64,000 nt of DNA, from positions 124,001 to 188,000 of the forward strand of contig JALONL010000008.1 in NCBI GenBank assembly GCA_025454955.1, given 5' to 3'. The notes under the pieces were generated by a model that had not been told where the DNA came from, ran no database searches, and saw nothing but the letters and a program-made list of their open reading frames with translations. Position 1 is the first letter of the stretch; every line of letters begins with the position of its first letter. The position numbers and the translations under genes were made by a program. Shown here one piece after another: positions 8,105 through 17,207 of the stretch. This stretch comes from Bacteroidia bacterium. GTDB taxonomy: Bacteria > Bacteroidota > Bacteroidia > Palsa-965.

Positions 8105-10525
8105 TTATCGTACCAGTGAAATATCGCCTTTGAGTGTTTCGGTTCTTCCATCGAAAAACTCGACCCTCACGAAATAGGCGTAAATACCCGTGTTTACAGG
8201 CTTATCGCGGAATGTGCCGTCCCAGCCCACGGTTTGTGTGGTGGTTTCGAACACCACTTCGCCGTTGCGGTTAAACACCATGAAATCGAGTGTGCGTATG
8301 CCGGGGCCATATACAAAAAGCACATCGTTGGCTCCGTCGTTGTTGGGCGAGAAAGCCGAAGGCACAAACAGGCCGTAGGCTTCTATTACCTGAATGTTTA
8401 CCGTGTCGGTGCTTACACAGCCGTTGGCGTTGGTGAGTGTTACCGTGTAGGTGGTAGTTACCGTGGGGCTGGCCACGGGCGATGCGCAGGCCGTGCAGCT
8501 TAGTCCGGTTGACGGCGACCAGTTAAACGTACCCGTGCCGGTGGCTGTAAGCTGGAGGCTGCTGCCAATGCCAATGGTGGCTCCTTGCCCGGTGGTAAGC
8601 ACAGGCGGGGCGGCCACGTTGATGTAATTGCTGAGCGTAATGGTATCGCTGCCAAAGCTGTTGGTGACAATGAGAATTACATCATACACCCCGGCCGCCG
8701 CATAGCACACCGAGCCCGGATTCTGCTGCGTGGATGTAGCCGGCGTGCCTCCCGGAAACTGCCAGCTCCACGCCGAAGGCGCACCGGTGCTCAAATCGCT
8801 GAAACTGATGCAATCGCCTTCGCAGATTAGCTGGTCGGAGGACGAGGCCTGAGCCACCGGCGCCACGCAGGGCTGAACGATGACTGTAACTGTGCTTGTG
8901 GCCGTGCAGCCGTTGGCATCGGTTACGGTAAGTGTGTAGGTGGTGGTGGCCGCAGGGGTAACGCTTACGGTGGCTCCGTTCAGGTTGCCGGGCTGCCAGG
9001 TATAGCTTACTCCGCCGCTGCCGGTAAGTGTGGCGGGCTGTCCGCTGCACACGGTTTGGTTGCTGCCTGCGCTGGCTGTGGGCGGGGGATTAACGGTAAT
9101 GTAGCTGTTTTGGGTAAGTGTGTTGGAGCCGTTGGCATTGGTTACCGTAAGCGTAACGGCGTAAGTGCCGGGGCTGTTGTAGCAAATGTTTGACGGGTTC
9201 TGTACGTTAGACGTGGCGGTGGCGGCTCCGGTAAATGTCCAGCTCCACGAGGTGGGCGGGCCGGTGCTCTGGTCGGTGAAGCTGATGCAGTCGCCTACAC
9301 AAATGCTGAGGTCGCTGGCGGTGAATGCGGCTACGGGGCCTACGCAGGGAATTACGGTAATGGTTACCTGCGCGGTATCGGTGCAGCCTGCCGCGTTGGT
9401 TACCGTAAGCGTGTACGTGGTGGTAGCCGCGGGTGTAATGCTTATGCTGGCGGTGGTTTGGTTGCCCGGCTGCCAGAGGTAGGTGCCGCCGCCACTGCCG
9501 CTGAGGCTTATGGTTTGCCCGGTGCAGATGGTTTGTCCGGCTCCGGCATTGGCAGTGGGTAATGCGTTTACGGTGATGAATGCGGTTTGGGTGAGTGTAC
9601 CGGTGCCGTTGGCGTTGGTGGCGGTAAGTGTTACTGCGTAGGTGCCCGGTGTGTTGTAGCAGATGTTGGCCGGATTTTGCACCGCCGAGGTAGCCGTGGC
9701 CGCCCCAGTAAACGACCAGCTCCACGAAGTGGGCGAATTGGTGGTAAGGTCGGTGAAGCTGATGCAGTCGCCCACGCAAATAGTGCTGTCGGAAGCCGAA
9801 AAGGCCACTACGGGAGCCAGCGGATTGGGCGGCGTACTCAGTTCCATGTTGTCGATGGCTACTGATGGGTCGGTGCCCACGCCGTCGTCGTTGTTTACCC
9901 AGCGGAAGCCGATTTTTACATTGGCATTGTTGTTGGCCGAGGCCGGCAGGGCTATGGAGTAGTTTGTCCACTGGCCTTGCGGGGCACAGGGGCCGTTGTT
10001 GCTGGCGGGCGGGTTGGAGAGGAAGGTCCAGGTAACGCCGTCGAAATACCAGATTTCGGCATCGTCGTTGGGCGGTGCGCCCTGCTTGATGTAGGTGAAG
10101 CTGAGTGTAATGGTCGATTGCCCGGTACAGTTAATGGTGGGCGATTCGATGCGGCGGTTGGTTTGGGGGCAGGTAAGCAGGCCGCAAAGTCCGCCGGCAT
10201 CATAGGCCGCACCAATATCGCCAAACAAAATTGGCGAAGCACCGATATGCAGCGAGGCACCAGTGGCGGTAGCGGTTACCGGTACGCAGCCCGTGCCGCA
10301 GTTTCCGGCCACGTAGCCGTTTTCGGCGCAGCTTACGTACCATTCGTTGGGGTCGGCTCCTTCGAGGCCCATAATGGTTTGCGTCCACGAACCGTTTGCG
10401 CTGGTGTAGCCCACAGCCGAACAGCCGGAAGCACAGTTATTGTTGAAATCTTCCGACCAGAATACCTGTCCGGAAACGGCCAGATTACACAGCACAGCGA
10501 AAAGCAGCAGGTAAATTTTTTTCAT
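8105..10525 (-). CDS. PKD-repeat adhesin with T9SS type B (CHU_C) sorting domain
   Basis: 806 residues, secreted (MKKIYLLLFAVLCNLAVSGQ). Residues about 22-235 form a Cys-rich jelly-roll-like domain (WSEDFNNNC start, VAIDNMELS end) typical of surface lectin/MAM-like modules. Then three tandem pairs of a PKD domain (ICVGDCISFTD ... PGTYAVTLT) and an Ig-like domain (QTICTGQTISLSGSGG ... TTTYTLTVTNAAGC). Residues about 715-806 are the gliding-motility-associated C-terminal domain (FVPSAFSPNNDGANDVLFVYG ... GWDGTF), the T9SS type B signal. Likely a cell-surface adhesin exported with help of the PorP/SprF protein encoded next. The PKD/Ig units are also visible as DNA repeats. Confidence 0.93.
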   Translation of the reverse strand: MKKIYLLLFAVLCNLAVSGQVFWSEDFNNNCASGCSAVGYTSANGSWTQTIMGLEGADPNEWYVSCAENGYVAGNCGTGCVPVTATATGASLHIGASPILFGDIGAAYDAGGLCGLLTCPQTNRRIESPTINCTGQSTITLSFTYIKQGAPPNDDAEIWYFDGVTWTFLSNPPASNNGPCAPQGQWTNYSIALPASANNNANVKIGFRWVNNDDGVGTDPSVAIDNMELSTPPNPLAPVVAFSASDSTICVGDCISFTDLTTNSPTSWSWSFTGAATATSAVQNPANICYNTPGTYAVTLTATNANGTGTLTQTAFITVNALPTANAGAGQTICTGQTISLSGSGGGTYLWQPGNQTTASISITPAATTTYTLTVTNAAGCTDTAQVTITVIPCVGPVAAFTASDLSICVGDCISFTDQSTGPPTSWSWTFTGAATATSNVQNPSNICYNSPGTYAVTLTVTNANGSNTLTQNSYITVNPPPTASAGSNQTVCSGQPATLTGSGGVSYTWQPGNLNGATVSVTPAATTTYTLTVTDANGCTATSTVTVIVQPCVAPVAQASSSDQLICEGDCISFSDLSTGAPSAWSWQFPGGTPATSTQQNPGSVCYAAAGVYDVILIVTNSFGSDTITLSNYINVAAPPVLTTGQGATIGIGSSLQLTATGTGTFNWSPSTGLSCTACASPVASPTVTTTYTVTLTNANGCVSTDTVNIQVIEAYGLFVPSAFSPNNDGANDVLFVYGPGIRTLDFMVFNRNGEVVFETTTQTVGWDGTFRDKPVNTGIYAYFVRVEFFDGRTETLKGDISLVR
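8600..9830 (-). repeat. Three tandem PKD+Ig coding repeats (about 0.47 kb each)
   Basis: Within the adhesin gene the segment around CTGATGCARTCGCC recurs near 8800, 9280 and 9760 with clear similarity on either side, giving three coding units spaced about 475 bp apart. Such repeats can expand or contract by recombination and change adhesin length. Confidence 0.7.
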
Positions 10526-10725
10526 GCAACTACTCCAAAAGATTACGAATTCTAAGAGGTTCTGATACTGATAACGTTTCCGGCAGGGTTCGGATGCTCC
10601 GGTTTTCCGGAGTTCGTTGTGCGATTTTACGGAGAATTATTAATGTAGTTACACACCCGTGTGGGTTGCCGTATCAGAAATTGCGTGTGCCGGGCGGCTA
10701 AACAATCAGATTAAAAACAGACTGT

Positions 10726-11772
10726 TCAGATCGTACACAAAAAGGCCAGGGTGTCCACACCGTCGGCATAATCGGCCGGGCCGGGGCATTGGGTTTGGCC
10801 AAAGGGCAGCGCCTGCGGCCAGAGTGCGGTGGAGCCGGCCACGCACTGAAGTTCGGTTTCGAGGCTTTGCAGGCGGCTTTGCAGTTGTTCGGGGCTGCTG
10901 TAGCTTTCCCAAAACAACATGCCGGGCGGCGAACTCATGGAGGCATCCTGCTTGAGCAGCAGGAAATTATTGTCGAGCAGGGTTTCGCGGCTCAGCAGGT
11001 AAAGCGTGCGGTGATACTCGTAGTTGTTCATGTACTTTTTGTGGCCGGTAAGTATTTCGCCCCAATGCAGGATGGATTCGTAAAATGTATTGAACGAATA
11101 GCCTTCGGGCACAAAAAGTTTCGATACGCTGCGGCAGCCAAGTCCGAAATACAGAAACACGTCTTCGCCCAGCGCGGTAAGTTCCTCGCGGGTTTCGTTC
11201 CCGGTGAGCACCGCCACGCTGTGGCGGTTTTTGCGGATAATGTGGGGGTATTTTCCAAAATAATATTCGAAATACCGCGATGAATTGTTGCTGCCGGTGG
11301 CAATTATGGCATCAATTTTCGGAAACCGGAAATCGGTAAACAGGAATTTCCCTTCAAACCGGGGTTCGATTTCGGCCAGCAATGCGCCCACGGCCGGCAT
11401 GAGCCGTTTATCGTCGCTCGACAGCTTCCCGGCAAATGTGGCCCCCGAAAGCAGTACGGCGGCAAAATCGTCGAAGCCCACCAGCGGCAGGTTTCCGGCC
11501 ATAATTACTCCCACGGTTTTATCGTGCAGCGATTCGGGGAAATTATACCTGCCCAACCATTGTTCCAGCACCTCGCGGCGCAAACCGTCGGCTAAATTTT
11601 TGAGCCGGAAGCGGATAAAATGGGGCGTGTACCAGCCGTTGGAAAGGTGATAGCCGGGAATCATTTCCTGCAAAGCCATTTCGGCCGCCGAAACAGCCTG
11701 CCCGCCTGCAATACGCGAAAATGATTCGCCAAGCGCGGCAAATGCGGCCATGCGTTCTTCAATTTTTAACAT
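10726..11772 (-). CDS. Acyl-CoA reductase, LuxC-like
   Basis: 348 residues from ATG 11772 (MLKIEERMAAFAAL); the longer frame to 11832 would run into the divergent promoter. LuxC-like NAD(P)H-dependent reductase that forms an aldehyde from an acyl-CoA or acyl-enzyme. Visible features: VGVIMAGNLPLVGFDDF (about residues 105-121), the nucleotide-binding IIATGSNNSSRYFEYYF, and LGCRSVSKLFVPEGY, whose Cys is the likely acyl-accepting nucleophile. Divergent from the ferredoxin gene, the usual Bacteroidota pairing. Substrate is not deducible. Confidence 0.88.
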   Translation of the reverse strand: MLKIEERMAAFAALGESFSRIAGGQAVSAAEMALQEMIPGYHLSNGWYTPHFIRFRLKNLADGLRREVLEQWLGRYNFPESLHDKTVGVIMAGNLPLVGFDDFAAVLLSGATFAGKLSSDDKRLMPAVGALLAEIEPRFEGKFLFTDFRFPKIDAIIATGSNNSSRYFEYYFGKYPHIIRKNRHSVAVLTGNETREELTALGEDVFLYFGLGCRSVSKLFVPEGYSFNTFYESILHWGEILTGHKKYMNNYEYHRTLYLLSRETLLDNNFLLLKQDASMSSPPGMLFWESYSSPEQLQSRLQSLETELQCVAGSTALWPQALPFGQTQCPGPADYADGVDTLAFLCTI

Positions 11773-11805
11773 GAACTTTTGGCCTTTCCGTTGGTTGATA
11801 TTATG

Positions 11806-11813
11806 TATTTTTG
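11806..11813 (+). promoter_or_regulatory. -7 box TATTTTTG of the ferredoxin gene
   Basis: Exact TAnnTTTG match, 33 nt before the ferredoxin ATG. A TTTG at 11778-11781 is 24 nt upstream, slightly far for a -33 element. It sits in the 74-bp divergent interval shared with the acyl-CoA reductase gene. Confidence 0.55.
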
Positions 11814-11846
11814 CACACCGCAAAACTAACAAGAAGCAACCAACCT

Positions 11847-12194
11847 ATGGCGATCAAAATAACCGACGAATGCATTAACTGCGGAGCCTGCGAACCCGAG
11901 TGCCCCAACAACGCAATATATGAAGGCGGTGCCGAATGGCGTTTTGCCGATGGAACCACCCTCAAAGGCATGTTCACCTCCAAAACAGGCATCAGCGCCG
12001 ATGCCGAAACCGCGCAGGAACCCGTGCAAATGGATTACTACTACATTGTAACCGACAAATGCACCGAGTGCGTAGGCTTTCACGACGAGCCCCAGTGCGC
12101 CGCCGTTTGCCCGGTTGACTGCTGCGTGGACGACGAAAACCACCGCGAAAGCAAGGAAGAACTGCTGGCCAAGAAAGAGTCGCTGCACCTCTAA
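11847..12194 (+). CDS. Ferredoxin with two [4Fe-4S] clusters
   Basis: 115 residues from ATG 11847 ([20 protein letters not shown]). Cluster one ligands C-x2-C-x2-C-x3-CP lie at residues 9-20; the second set is [18 protein letters not shown] with the long C-x2-C-x8-C-x3-C spacing of YfhL/Allochromatium-type low-potential ferredoxins. An insertion of about 35 residues separates the clusters. A cytoplasmic electron carrier; its partner may be the divergent LuxC-like reductase, but this is inference from adjacency. In other Bacteroidota it is normally followed directly by serC; here 5.4 kb intervenes. Confidence 0.92.
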   Translation: MAIKITDECINCGACEPECPNNAIYEGGAEWRFADGTTLKGMFTSKTGISADAETAQEPVQMDYYYIVTDKCTECVGFHDEPQCAAVCPVDCCVDDENHRESKEELLAKKESLHL

Positions 12195-12261
12195 GCATTT
12201 ATTTTATACTCAAAATGCCCACCGGACATTAATTGTCCCACGAATATTGCAGTTCAAACAA

Positions 12262-12300
12262 GCCATCCGGACAATTAATCGTCCGGATGGCATTTTTTTT
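12262..12300 (+). terminator. Rho-independent terminator after ferredoxin
   Basis: Perfect 11-bp stem GCCATCCGGAC (12262-12272) / GTCCGGATGGC (12281-12291), 8-nt loop, then TTTTTTTT. A shorter hairpin with related sequence, GGACA/TGTCC (12224-12238), precedes it. Confidence 0.85.
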
Positions 12301-12341
12301 GTTTACACACCACTCAATTGGCATGATTTGCTGTAACTCAA

Positions 12342-12349
12342 TAACTTTA
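12342..12349 (+). promoter_or_regulatory. Candidate -7 box TAACTTTA
   Basis: One mismatch from TAnnTTTG, 21 nt before ATG 12371; ATTG at 12317-12320 lies 21 nt upstream as a possible -33 element. Placed just after a strong terminator, as expected for a new transcript. Confidence 0.4.
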
Positions 12350-12370
12350 CACATTATCCGTTTATCACTT

Positions 12371-13306
12371 ATGACCCGTTTCCTGGCCTTTCTTTTCTTC
12401 TTCAGTCTAAGCATTCACGCCTTTGCCGACGATACGCCGCCCTCGCCGCGCCTCACCGCGCTTGAAGATTCGTTAAAGCGCATAGGCCCCAAAGTGTTCA
12501 AGGGCAAGGATGAAGCGAAGGACGAGGCCAACAAAAAATTCATAGGCTTTCTGCGTCAGGCGCTGCAGGAACCCGGCGCATTCGAGTATCCGTTCGATTC
12601 GCTCAAATTCATGGCCCGCCTCACCGCGCCCGATAAGCAGTTCCGCATTTTCAACTGGAACCTGCCCCTGAACGACGGCACACACCAGTATTTCTGCTTC
12701 ATACTCATGAACCCGGGCAAACAGTCGCAGCCCACAATTCACGAACTCACCGACAAATCAGACGAAATACGCAGCCCCGAAACATCCACGCTCAGTGCCG
12801 ACAAATGGTACGGCGCGCTGTATTACCGCATCATCGTTACGCAAAGCAAAAAAGACAAATACTACACGCTGCTCGGCTGGGACGGCAACAACAACATGAT
12901 CTGGAAGAAGGTCATAGAAGTACTCACCTTCCGCAACGACGGTGCCCCGCTGTTCGGCGAAAACTCGATGTTTGACATGGGTAAGATTTCCAAGCGCCGC
13001 ATCATCTTCCAATACAAAGCCGAATTGGTAATGACCCTGCGCTACGAGGAAGCCGATAAGCAGATTGTTTTCGACCGCCTGGCTCCCGAAATTCCGAATG
13101 CGGATGGGATGTACCAGTTTTATACGCAGACGTTTACTTATGATGGGTTTAAGTTTAAGAAGGGAAAATGGCGGTTGATTGAGGATGTGGAGGCGAAGAA
13201 TAAGAAGCGCAGGCAGGATGATAAGTATAATGCGCCGGGGCAGCCGGATATGAACAGGCAGCGGAATGAGGGGGATAAGCCGAATTTGGGGGGGAAGCCG
13301 AGGTAG
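12371..13306 (+). CDS. Conserved secreted/periplasmic protein of unknown function
   Basis: 311 residues from ATG 12371 (MTRFLAFLFFFSLSIHAFA signal peptide); longer readings would start inside the terminator. The mature chain has PGAFEYPFDSLKFMARLTAPD and FRIFNWNLPLNDGTHQYFCF, segments I remember in a family widespread in Bacteroidota without known function. The C-terminus is basic and low-complexity (KNKKRRQDDKYNAPGQPDMN). Codon use changes abruptly near 13085: earlier codons mostly end in C, the last roughly 75 end in G or T with almost no C. Confidence 0.78.
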   Translation: MTRFLAFLFFFSLSIHAFADDTPPSPRLTALEDSLKRIGPKVFKGKDEAKDEANKKFIGFLRQALQEPGAFEYPFDSLKFMARLTAPDKQFRIFNWNLPLNDGTHQYFCFILMNPGKQSQPTIHELTDKSDEIRSPETSTLSADKWYGALYYRIIVTQSKKDKYYTLLGWDGNNNMIWKKVIEVLTFRNDGAPLFGENSMFDMGKISKRRIIFQYKAELVMTLRYEEADKQIVFDRLAPEIPNADGMYQFYTQTFTYDGFKFKKGKWRLIEDVEAKNKKRRQDDKYNAPGQPDMNRQRNEGDKPNLGGKPR

Positions 13307-13504
13307 GTAGATTAAATTACCATTTTTAGATAAATTCTCAATCCCGAATCCTCTCATTCATTTTACAATCAATGACTTATACAGTTTTCTCACTTGTGAA
13401 TCCTTTGAAGTTCATTTGAATATGAACGCTTATACTGTTAATAACTTAACATCACTGTTTTACTTAACGCAAGTGCGCACGTGTATATTTGAATATGTCC
13501 TATA
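13307..13504 (+). other. A+T-rich leader of the restriction-modification island
   Basis: No supportable gene. Base composition drops sharply to A+T-rich immediately after the 13306 stop codon, marking the left edge of the island. The only clear signal is a -7 box near the right end (13484-13491). Confidence 0.5.
13484..13491 (+). promoter_or_regulatory. -7 box TATATTTG of the restriction-modification operon
   Basis: Exact TAnnTTTG match 13 nt before the ATG at 13505. The -33 element is weak. It is the best candidate promoter for the methyltransferase/nuclease genes downstream. Confidence 0.5.
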
Positions 13505-13729
13505 ATGAGTTTGTCCAATATGAATAGTAATCAAACCTTCAAGCAAATATTACTCAACTTTGGGACAGAAAAAATCATTGAATATATCTTCTTTACAATA
13601 GAAATTACATGTATTTTTTACTCTGCGATGAGCATTAGATTTGAATTTAAACCTATAAGTAGACTTTATGAGCAAAATTATACTACTCATCGTTTTAACA
13701 TAATATTGTTTAATAACTTATACAAATGA
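13505..13729 (+). CDS. Possible 74-residue leader protein of the R-M operon
   Basis: Weakly supported. Its ATG is 13 nt after a -7 box and its stop overlaps the methyltransferase ATG in an ATGA arrangement, both features of real first genes of operons. The sequence (MSLSNMNSNQTFKQILLN, then aromatic and Ile-rich) has no helix-turn-helix and does not resemble a known C-protein controller. It may only be untranslated leader. Confidence 0.35.
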   Translation: MSLSNMNSNQTFKQILLNFGTEKIIEYIFFTIEITCIFYSAMSIRFEFKPISRLYEQNYTTHRFNIILFNNLYK

Positions 13730-14664
13730 ATCGAAAGCAATGTCACAGTTTCAAGACAATCAACAAGATATCTCAACTAAAAATGCTAAATACTTCATCT
13801 GTCGTAAAATCAGAAACTCAGGGGCTTGCTTACAAGAGACCTCAAAAAATTTTCCCTGAATTTGAATATCAAAAACCATTTTTAAAATGGGCAGGAGGAA
13901 AAACTCAATTGCTCCCGCACATTATGAAATTTGTGCCAACAAATTTTAATCAATACATAGAACCATTTATTGGCGGTGGTGCAGTTTATTTCAACCTAAA
14001 TCACTCTTATTCAATAATATCCGACTTAAATGAAGAGCTAATTATAACATACAAACAGGTAAAAGAAAATGTCCAAGAAGTAATTGACATACTTCAGAAA
14101 TACAACAATACAGAAGAATGCTATTACCAAACTAGGGCACTTAACACGAACAAGTTGAGTGATGCAGAAAGAGCCGCCAGATTAATATACTTAAATAAAA
14201 CTTGTTTTAATGGGCTCTTTCGAGTGAATAAACAAGGATTATTTAATGTTCCATATGGTAAAAGAAGTGGCGCATTTCTCAATAAAGAAAATTTAGTCGG
14301 AGCCTCAAATTTCCTTCAGAAAACAGAAATTTATCACTCAGATTACAAAAAAATATTACTCAAATTTGCACAAAAAGGAGATTTTGTCTTCTTGGATCCT
14401 CCGTATCAACCAGTTGGTAAGTTCTCGGATTTTAAACGATACACTAAAGAGTTTTTTTATGAGAATGACCAAATTGAACTCGCTGCGCATTTTAAAGAAC
14501 TTGTAAATAGAGGATGTTATGTAATACTCACAAATTCAAATCATCCATTCATCCTTGATTTATATAAGGATTTTCAAATAGAAATTATTGAAACAAAACG
14601 ATTAATAAGTAGTGATCCAAAAACAAGAACAGGAATCGACATTATTGTATTAGGAGGCCTATGA
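13726..14664 (+). CDS. DNA adenine methyltransferase, Dam/DpnM (D12) family
   Basis: 312 residues from 13726; ATG 13783 (residue 20) is an alternative since family members usually begin shortly before FLKWAGGK. Transfers a methyl group from S-adenosylmethionine to adenine N6. Motif I FLKWAGGKTQLL at residues 52-63, the family segment NKTCFNGLFRVN near 157-168, catalytic motif IV DPPY at 224-227. Strongly A+T-rich codons, unlike neighbours outside the island. Overlaps the next methyltransferase by 4 nt (ATGA). One of two methyltransferases serving the nuclease downstream. Confidence 0.93.
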   Translation: MNRKQCHSFKTINKISQLKMLNTSSVVKSETQGLAYKRPQKIFPEFEYQKPFLKWAGGKTQLLPHIMKFVPTNFNQYIEPFIGGGAVYFNLNHSYSIISDLNEELIITYKQVKENVQEVIDILQKYNNTEECYYQTRALNTNKLSDAERAARLIYLNKTCFNGLFRVNKQGLFNVPYGKRSGAFLNKENLVGASNFLQKTEIYHSDYKKILLKFAQKGDFVFLDPPYQPVGKFSDFKRYTKEFFYENDQIELAAHFKELVNRGCYVILTNSNHPFILDLYKDFQIEIIETKRLISSDPKTRTGIDIIVLGGL

Positions 14665-15710
14665 ATAATCAATTAGAGATCGAAAATTTAACTAATCAAT
14701 TTCAATATTTCCCAGGAACTCGCTACATGGGAAGTAAAAATAAGATTATTGGTGATCTTTGGAATCATTTAAGTAAAATCGAATTTGAAAGCGTTTTTGA
14801 TTGTTTTGCGGGAAGTAATGTAGTTGGATACTTTCTAAAATCTCAAGGGAAAAAAGTTATAACTAATGATTTTATGGCATTTAGTCATATAACCTCAAAA
14901 GCAATTATTGAAAACTCTAGGCATCAACTTAATTCTGTCGACTTAAAATTATTATTGAAAAAAAACAGTAATAATGGATTTATTCAATCTACATATAAAG
15001 ATATTTTTTTCTCTGATACAGAAAATGAGTTTTTAGATCGGGTAAGACAAAATATATCCGAGCTTGATAATGAATATAAAGTGGCTTTGTCTTTGTCTGC
15101 ATTAGTTCGTGCTTGTATAAAGAAAAGGGCAAGAGGTATATTTACATTTGTAGGAGAACGCTATAATGATGGTCGCGCTGATATGAAGAAAACAATTGAA
15201 GAACATTTTATTGAAAGCATAGACATTTTTAATCAGGCGGTTTTTGACAACGGTAAAAAAAATGAATCTTATAATTTAAGATCAGAAGATATTTCTGTCA
15301 AGGCTGATTTGGTTTATTTTGACCCGCCTTACTTTACAACTAACTCAGATAACGACTATGTTAGAAGATATCACTTTGTAGAAGGACTAGTTCGAAATTG
15401 GCAAGGTATTAGAATTCAAGAACATTCTGTAGTCAAAAAATTTGAAAGCTACAAATCTCCCTTTAGTAAAAAAGATACTGCTTACAGTGCTTTTGAAACC
15501 TTATTTAAGAAAAATCAAAGTTCAATTATTGCAATTTCTTATTCCTCAAATAGCTTACCAAGTAAAAATGAATTAATTCAAATGTTAAGCAAATACAAAT
15601 CAAATGTTGAAGTGCATGAGATTGATCATACTTATTCCTTTGGAAACCAAAATCACAAAGTTGGAAATAAAAATAACCGTGTAAAAGAATATCTCTTTAT
15701 AGGAATCTAA
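14661..15710 (+). CDS. Second adenine-specific DNA methyltransferase
   Basis: 349 residues. SAM-binding features TRYMGSKNKI (residues 20-29) and VFDCFAGSNVVGYFLKSQGKKV (from residue 45), catalytic DPPYFTT at 221-227: an alpha-class N6-adenine methyltransferase. It diverges from the first methyltransferase, so it is not a simple duplicate. A pair of adenine methyltransferases with one nuclease usually means an asymmetric target with each enzyme protecting one strand, as in type IIS systems; that is inference. Four nt separate it from the nuclease gene. Confidence 0.9.
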   Translation: MNNQLEIENLTNQFQYFPGTRYMGSKNKIIGDLWNHLSKIEFESVFDCFAGSNVVGYFLKSQGKKVITNDFMAFSHITSKAIIENSRHQLNSVDLKLLLKKNSNNGFIQSTYKDIFFSDTENEFLDRVRQNISELDNEYKVALSLSALVRACIKKRARGIFTFVGERYNDGRADMKKTIEEHFIESIDIFNQAVFDNGKKNESYNLRSEDISVKADLVYFDPPYFTTNSDNDYVRRYHFVEGLVRNWQGIRIQEHSVVKKFESYKSPFSKKDTAYSAFETLFKKNQSSIIAISYSSNSLPSKNELIQMLSKYKSNVEVHEIDHTYSFGNQNHKVGNKNNRVKEYLFIGI

Positions 15711-15714
15711 GACT

Positions 15715-16746
15715 ATGAGAATTCAAAGTAATGATATCCCTCAAGCAGACAGAATAGAGTCCGTCTTAGCTGCAACTTTTGCTGTTGCAAATGGAGCAAC
15801 TACAGATATTGATATCGCCAATCAAGTACCTGGTATTGAAGGAGATAGTAGGCAAGGTAGATATTATCGACGAGCCGCTGAAATCTTAGGATTTCTTACA
15901 AACAATAGAAACAATGCTAGTATTACTTCCAAAGGGTTGTTGATTGCAGATAACCCAACATTATCAAATCCGATTCTCCTAGAATCTGTACTTAATCTTA
16001 ATCTATATCAAAAACTTCTACCATACTTAGAACTACATCCTACTGGTCTTTCTCGTCAGCAAATAATAAATTACTTGGAATTGATATCTGAACAAAATAT
16101 TGGATCCTCAATGATCCCAAGAAGAATATCAACAATTTTGGCTTGGATTAGAACATTGGGGATTATTGAATATGTCAATGATCAATATCGGATTTCAAAA
16201 GATATTATTCCAAATATCCCTCTAATTCATTTAAATGATATTGAACAACCTGTTTTACCAAGAAGAGGCAACCTAGAGGAATATGAAGTAGTTGAGCGAC
16301 GAATCAAAAGTGCTCAAGAAACAATAATCATATACAAAAATCAGGCAAAACTTGATAGAGCAAATCAAACACATACTCAATTAGTAAATCTTGTTGCTGA
16401 AAAAATTAGAATGGCCGGAGGAATACCAAAGTCCAATCAGTTTATTGATGTTGCTGCAACATTAGAACAGGACTTCATTTTTGAAATGAAATCAACAACA
16501 GAAAAAAATGTCAAAGCACAGATAAGAAAGGGTATAAGCCAGTTATATGAATATCGCTATCTTGAAAACAAGCCTCACGCTAATTTAGTTTTGGTTGTTG
16601 AAAAGCCATTAATAAATGACAATAATTGGATGATTGATTATTTAGAGGTTGATAGAAATATTCATATAATCTGGGATGGAGATGGAAATCTTTATGGAAC
16701 TGAAAGAACCAGAGAACTACTTGGGTTTTTGAGCTTACACGCTTGA
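15715..16746 (+). CDS. Putative type II restriction endonuclease, PD-(D/E)XK
   Basis: 343 residues. Residues 1-175 look like two winged-helix units (SVLAATFAVANGATTDIDIA; PTGLSRQQIINYLELIS), suited to target recognition. The C-terminal part has a PD-(D/E)XK pattern: Asp245 in IDVAAT, Glu257 and Lys259 in FIFEMKS, then the helix QIRKGISQLYEYRY. Cleavage of unmethylated DNA is inferred from this core and from position 4 nt behind two methyltransferases. The family was not recognised by name. Composition is A+T-rich like the methyltransferases, so the three genes probably arrived together. Confidence 0.82.
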   Translation: MRIQSNDIPQADRIESVLAATFAVANGATTDIDIANQVPGIEGDSRQGRYYRRAAEILGFLTNNRNNASITSKGLLIADNPTLSNPILLESVLNLNLYQKLLPYLELHPTGLSRQQIINYLELISEQNIGSSMIPRRISTILAWIRTLGIIEYVNDQYRISKDIIPNIPLIHLNDIEQPVLPRRGNLEEYEVVERRIKSAQETIIIYKNQAKLDRANQTHTQLVNLVAEKIRMAGGIPKSNQFIDVAATLEQDFIFEMKSTTEKNVKAQIRKGISQLYEYRYLENKPHANLVLVVEKPLINDNNWMIDYLEVDRNIHIIWDGDGNLYGTERTRELLGFLSLHA

Positions 16747-17207
16747 TTGTTTGTCGGGAAATGTTTTTTTTAAATCCTCCCATACCAAACCCCATCGAAA
16801 CGAGTTAAAGAGTAAGAACAAACGCAATAATGAATACTACTCCTCCGCACCCCGGCTTACTCCACCTAATCTGCATAATCTTTATCATTCACATCGGCTT
16901 CAGACAGACTTCTGGCATAAACAGAACAATGATTAATTAACGTTAAGTTCTTCACATGGAGATTTGTACTGAAAATCCTTCCAATCACAAACGTGCAAAC
17001 CGTTATCTGAAATCCTAATGATAGCACAATAAAAAACCCAAATCCAGTTCTCACTTAGAATGTTAAATTGTGAAAATACCCACAAAACTAAATTCCTATA
17101 ATGACCAATTTCAAACACCAAAACGAACAACTCAACAAAATGCTTGAGCACAGAAAAACAATGTAAAAAATTCTATTACGCCTCTTAATCACTTTTTGAA
17201 GCTGCGA
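16747..17207 (+). other. A+T-rich intergenic region, right flank of R-M island
   Basis: Short open frames here look like chance products of A+T-rich sequence. No tRNA, integrase or direct-repeat attachment site could be recognised. Composition returns to the surrounding level between about 17200 and 17400. Confidence 0.4.

Noticed and set aside
16751..17054. Short open frames on both strands after the restriction nuclease
   Set aside because: They overlap each other, have no start context and look like chance frames in A+T-rich DNA.
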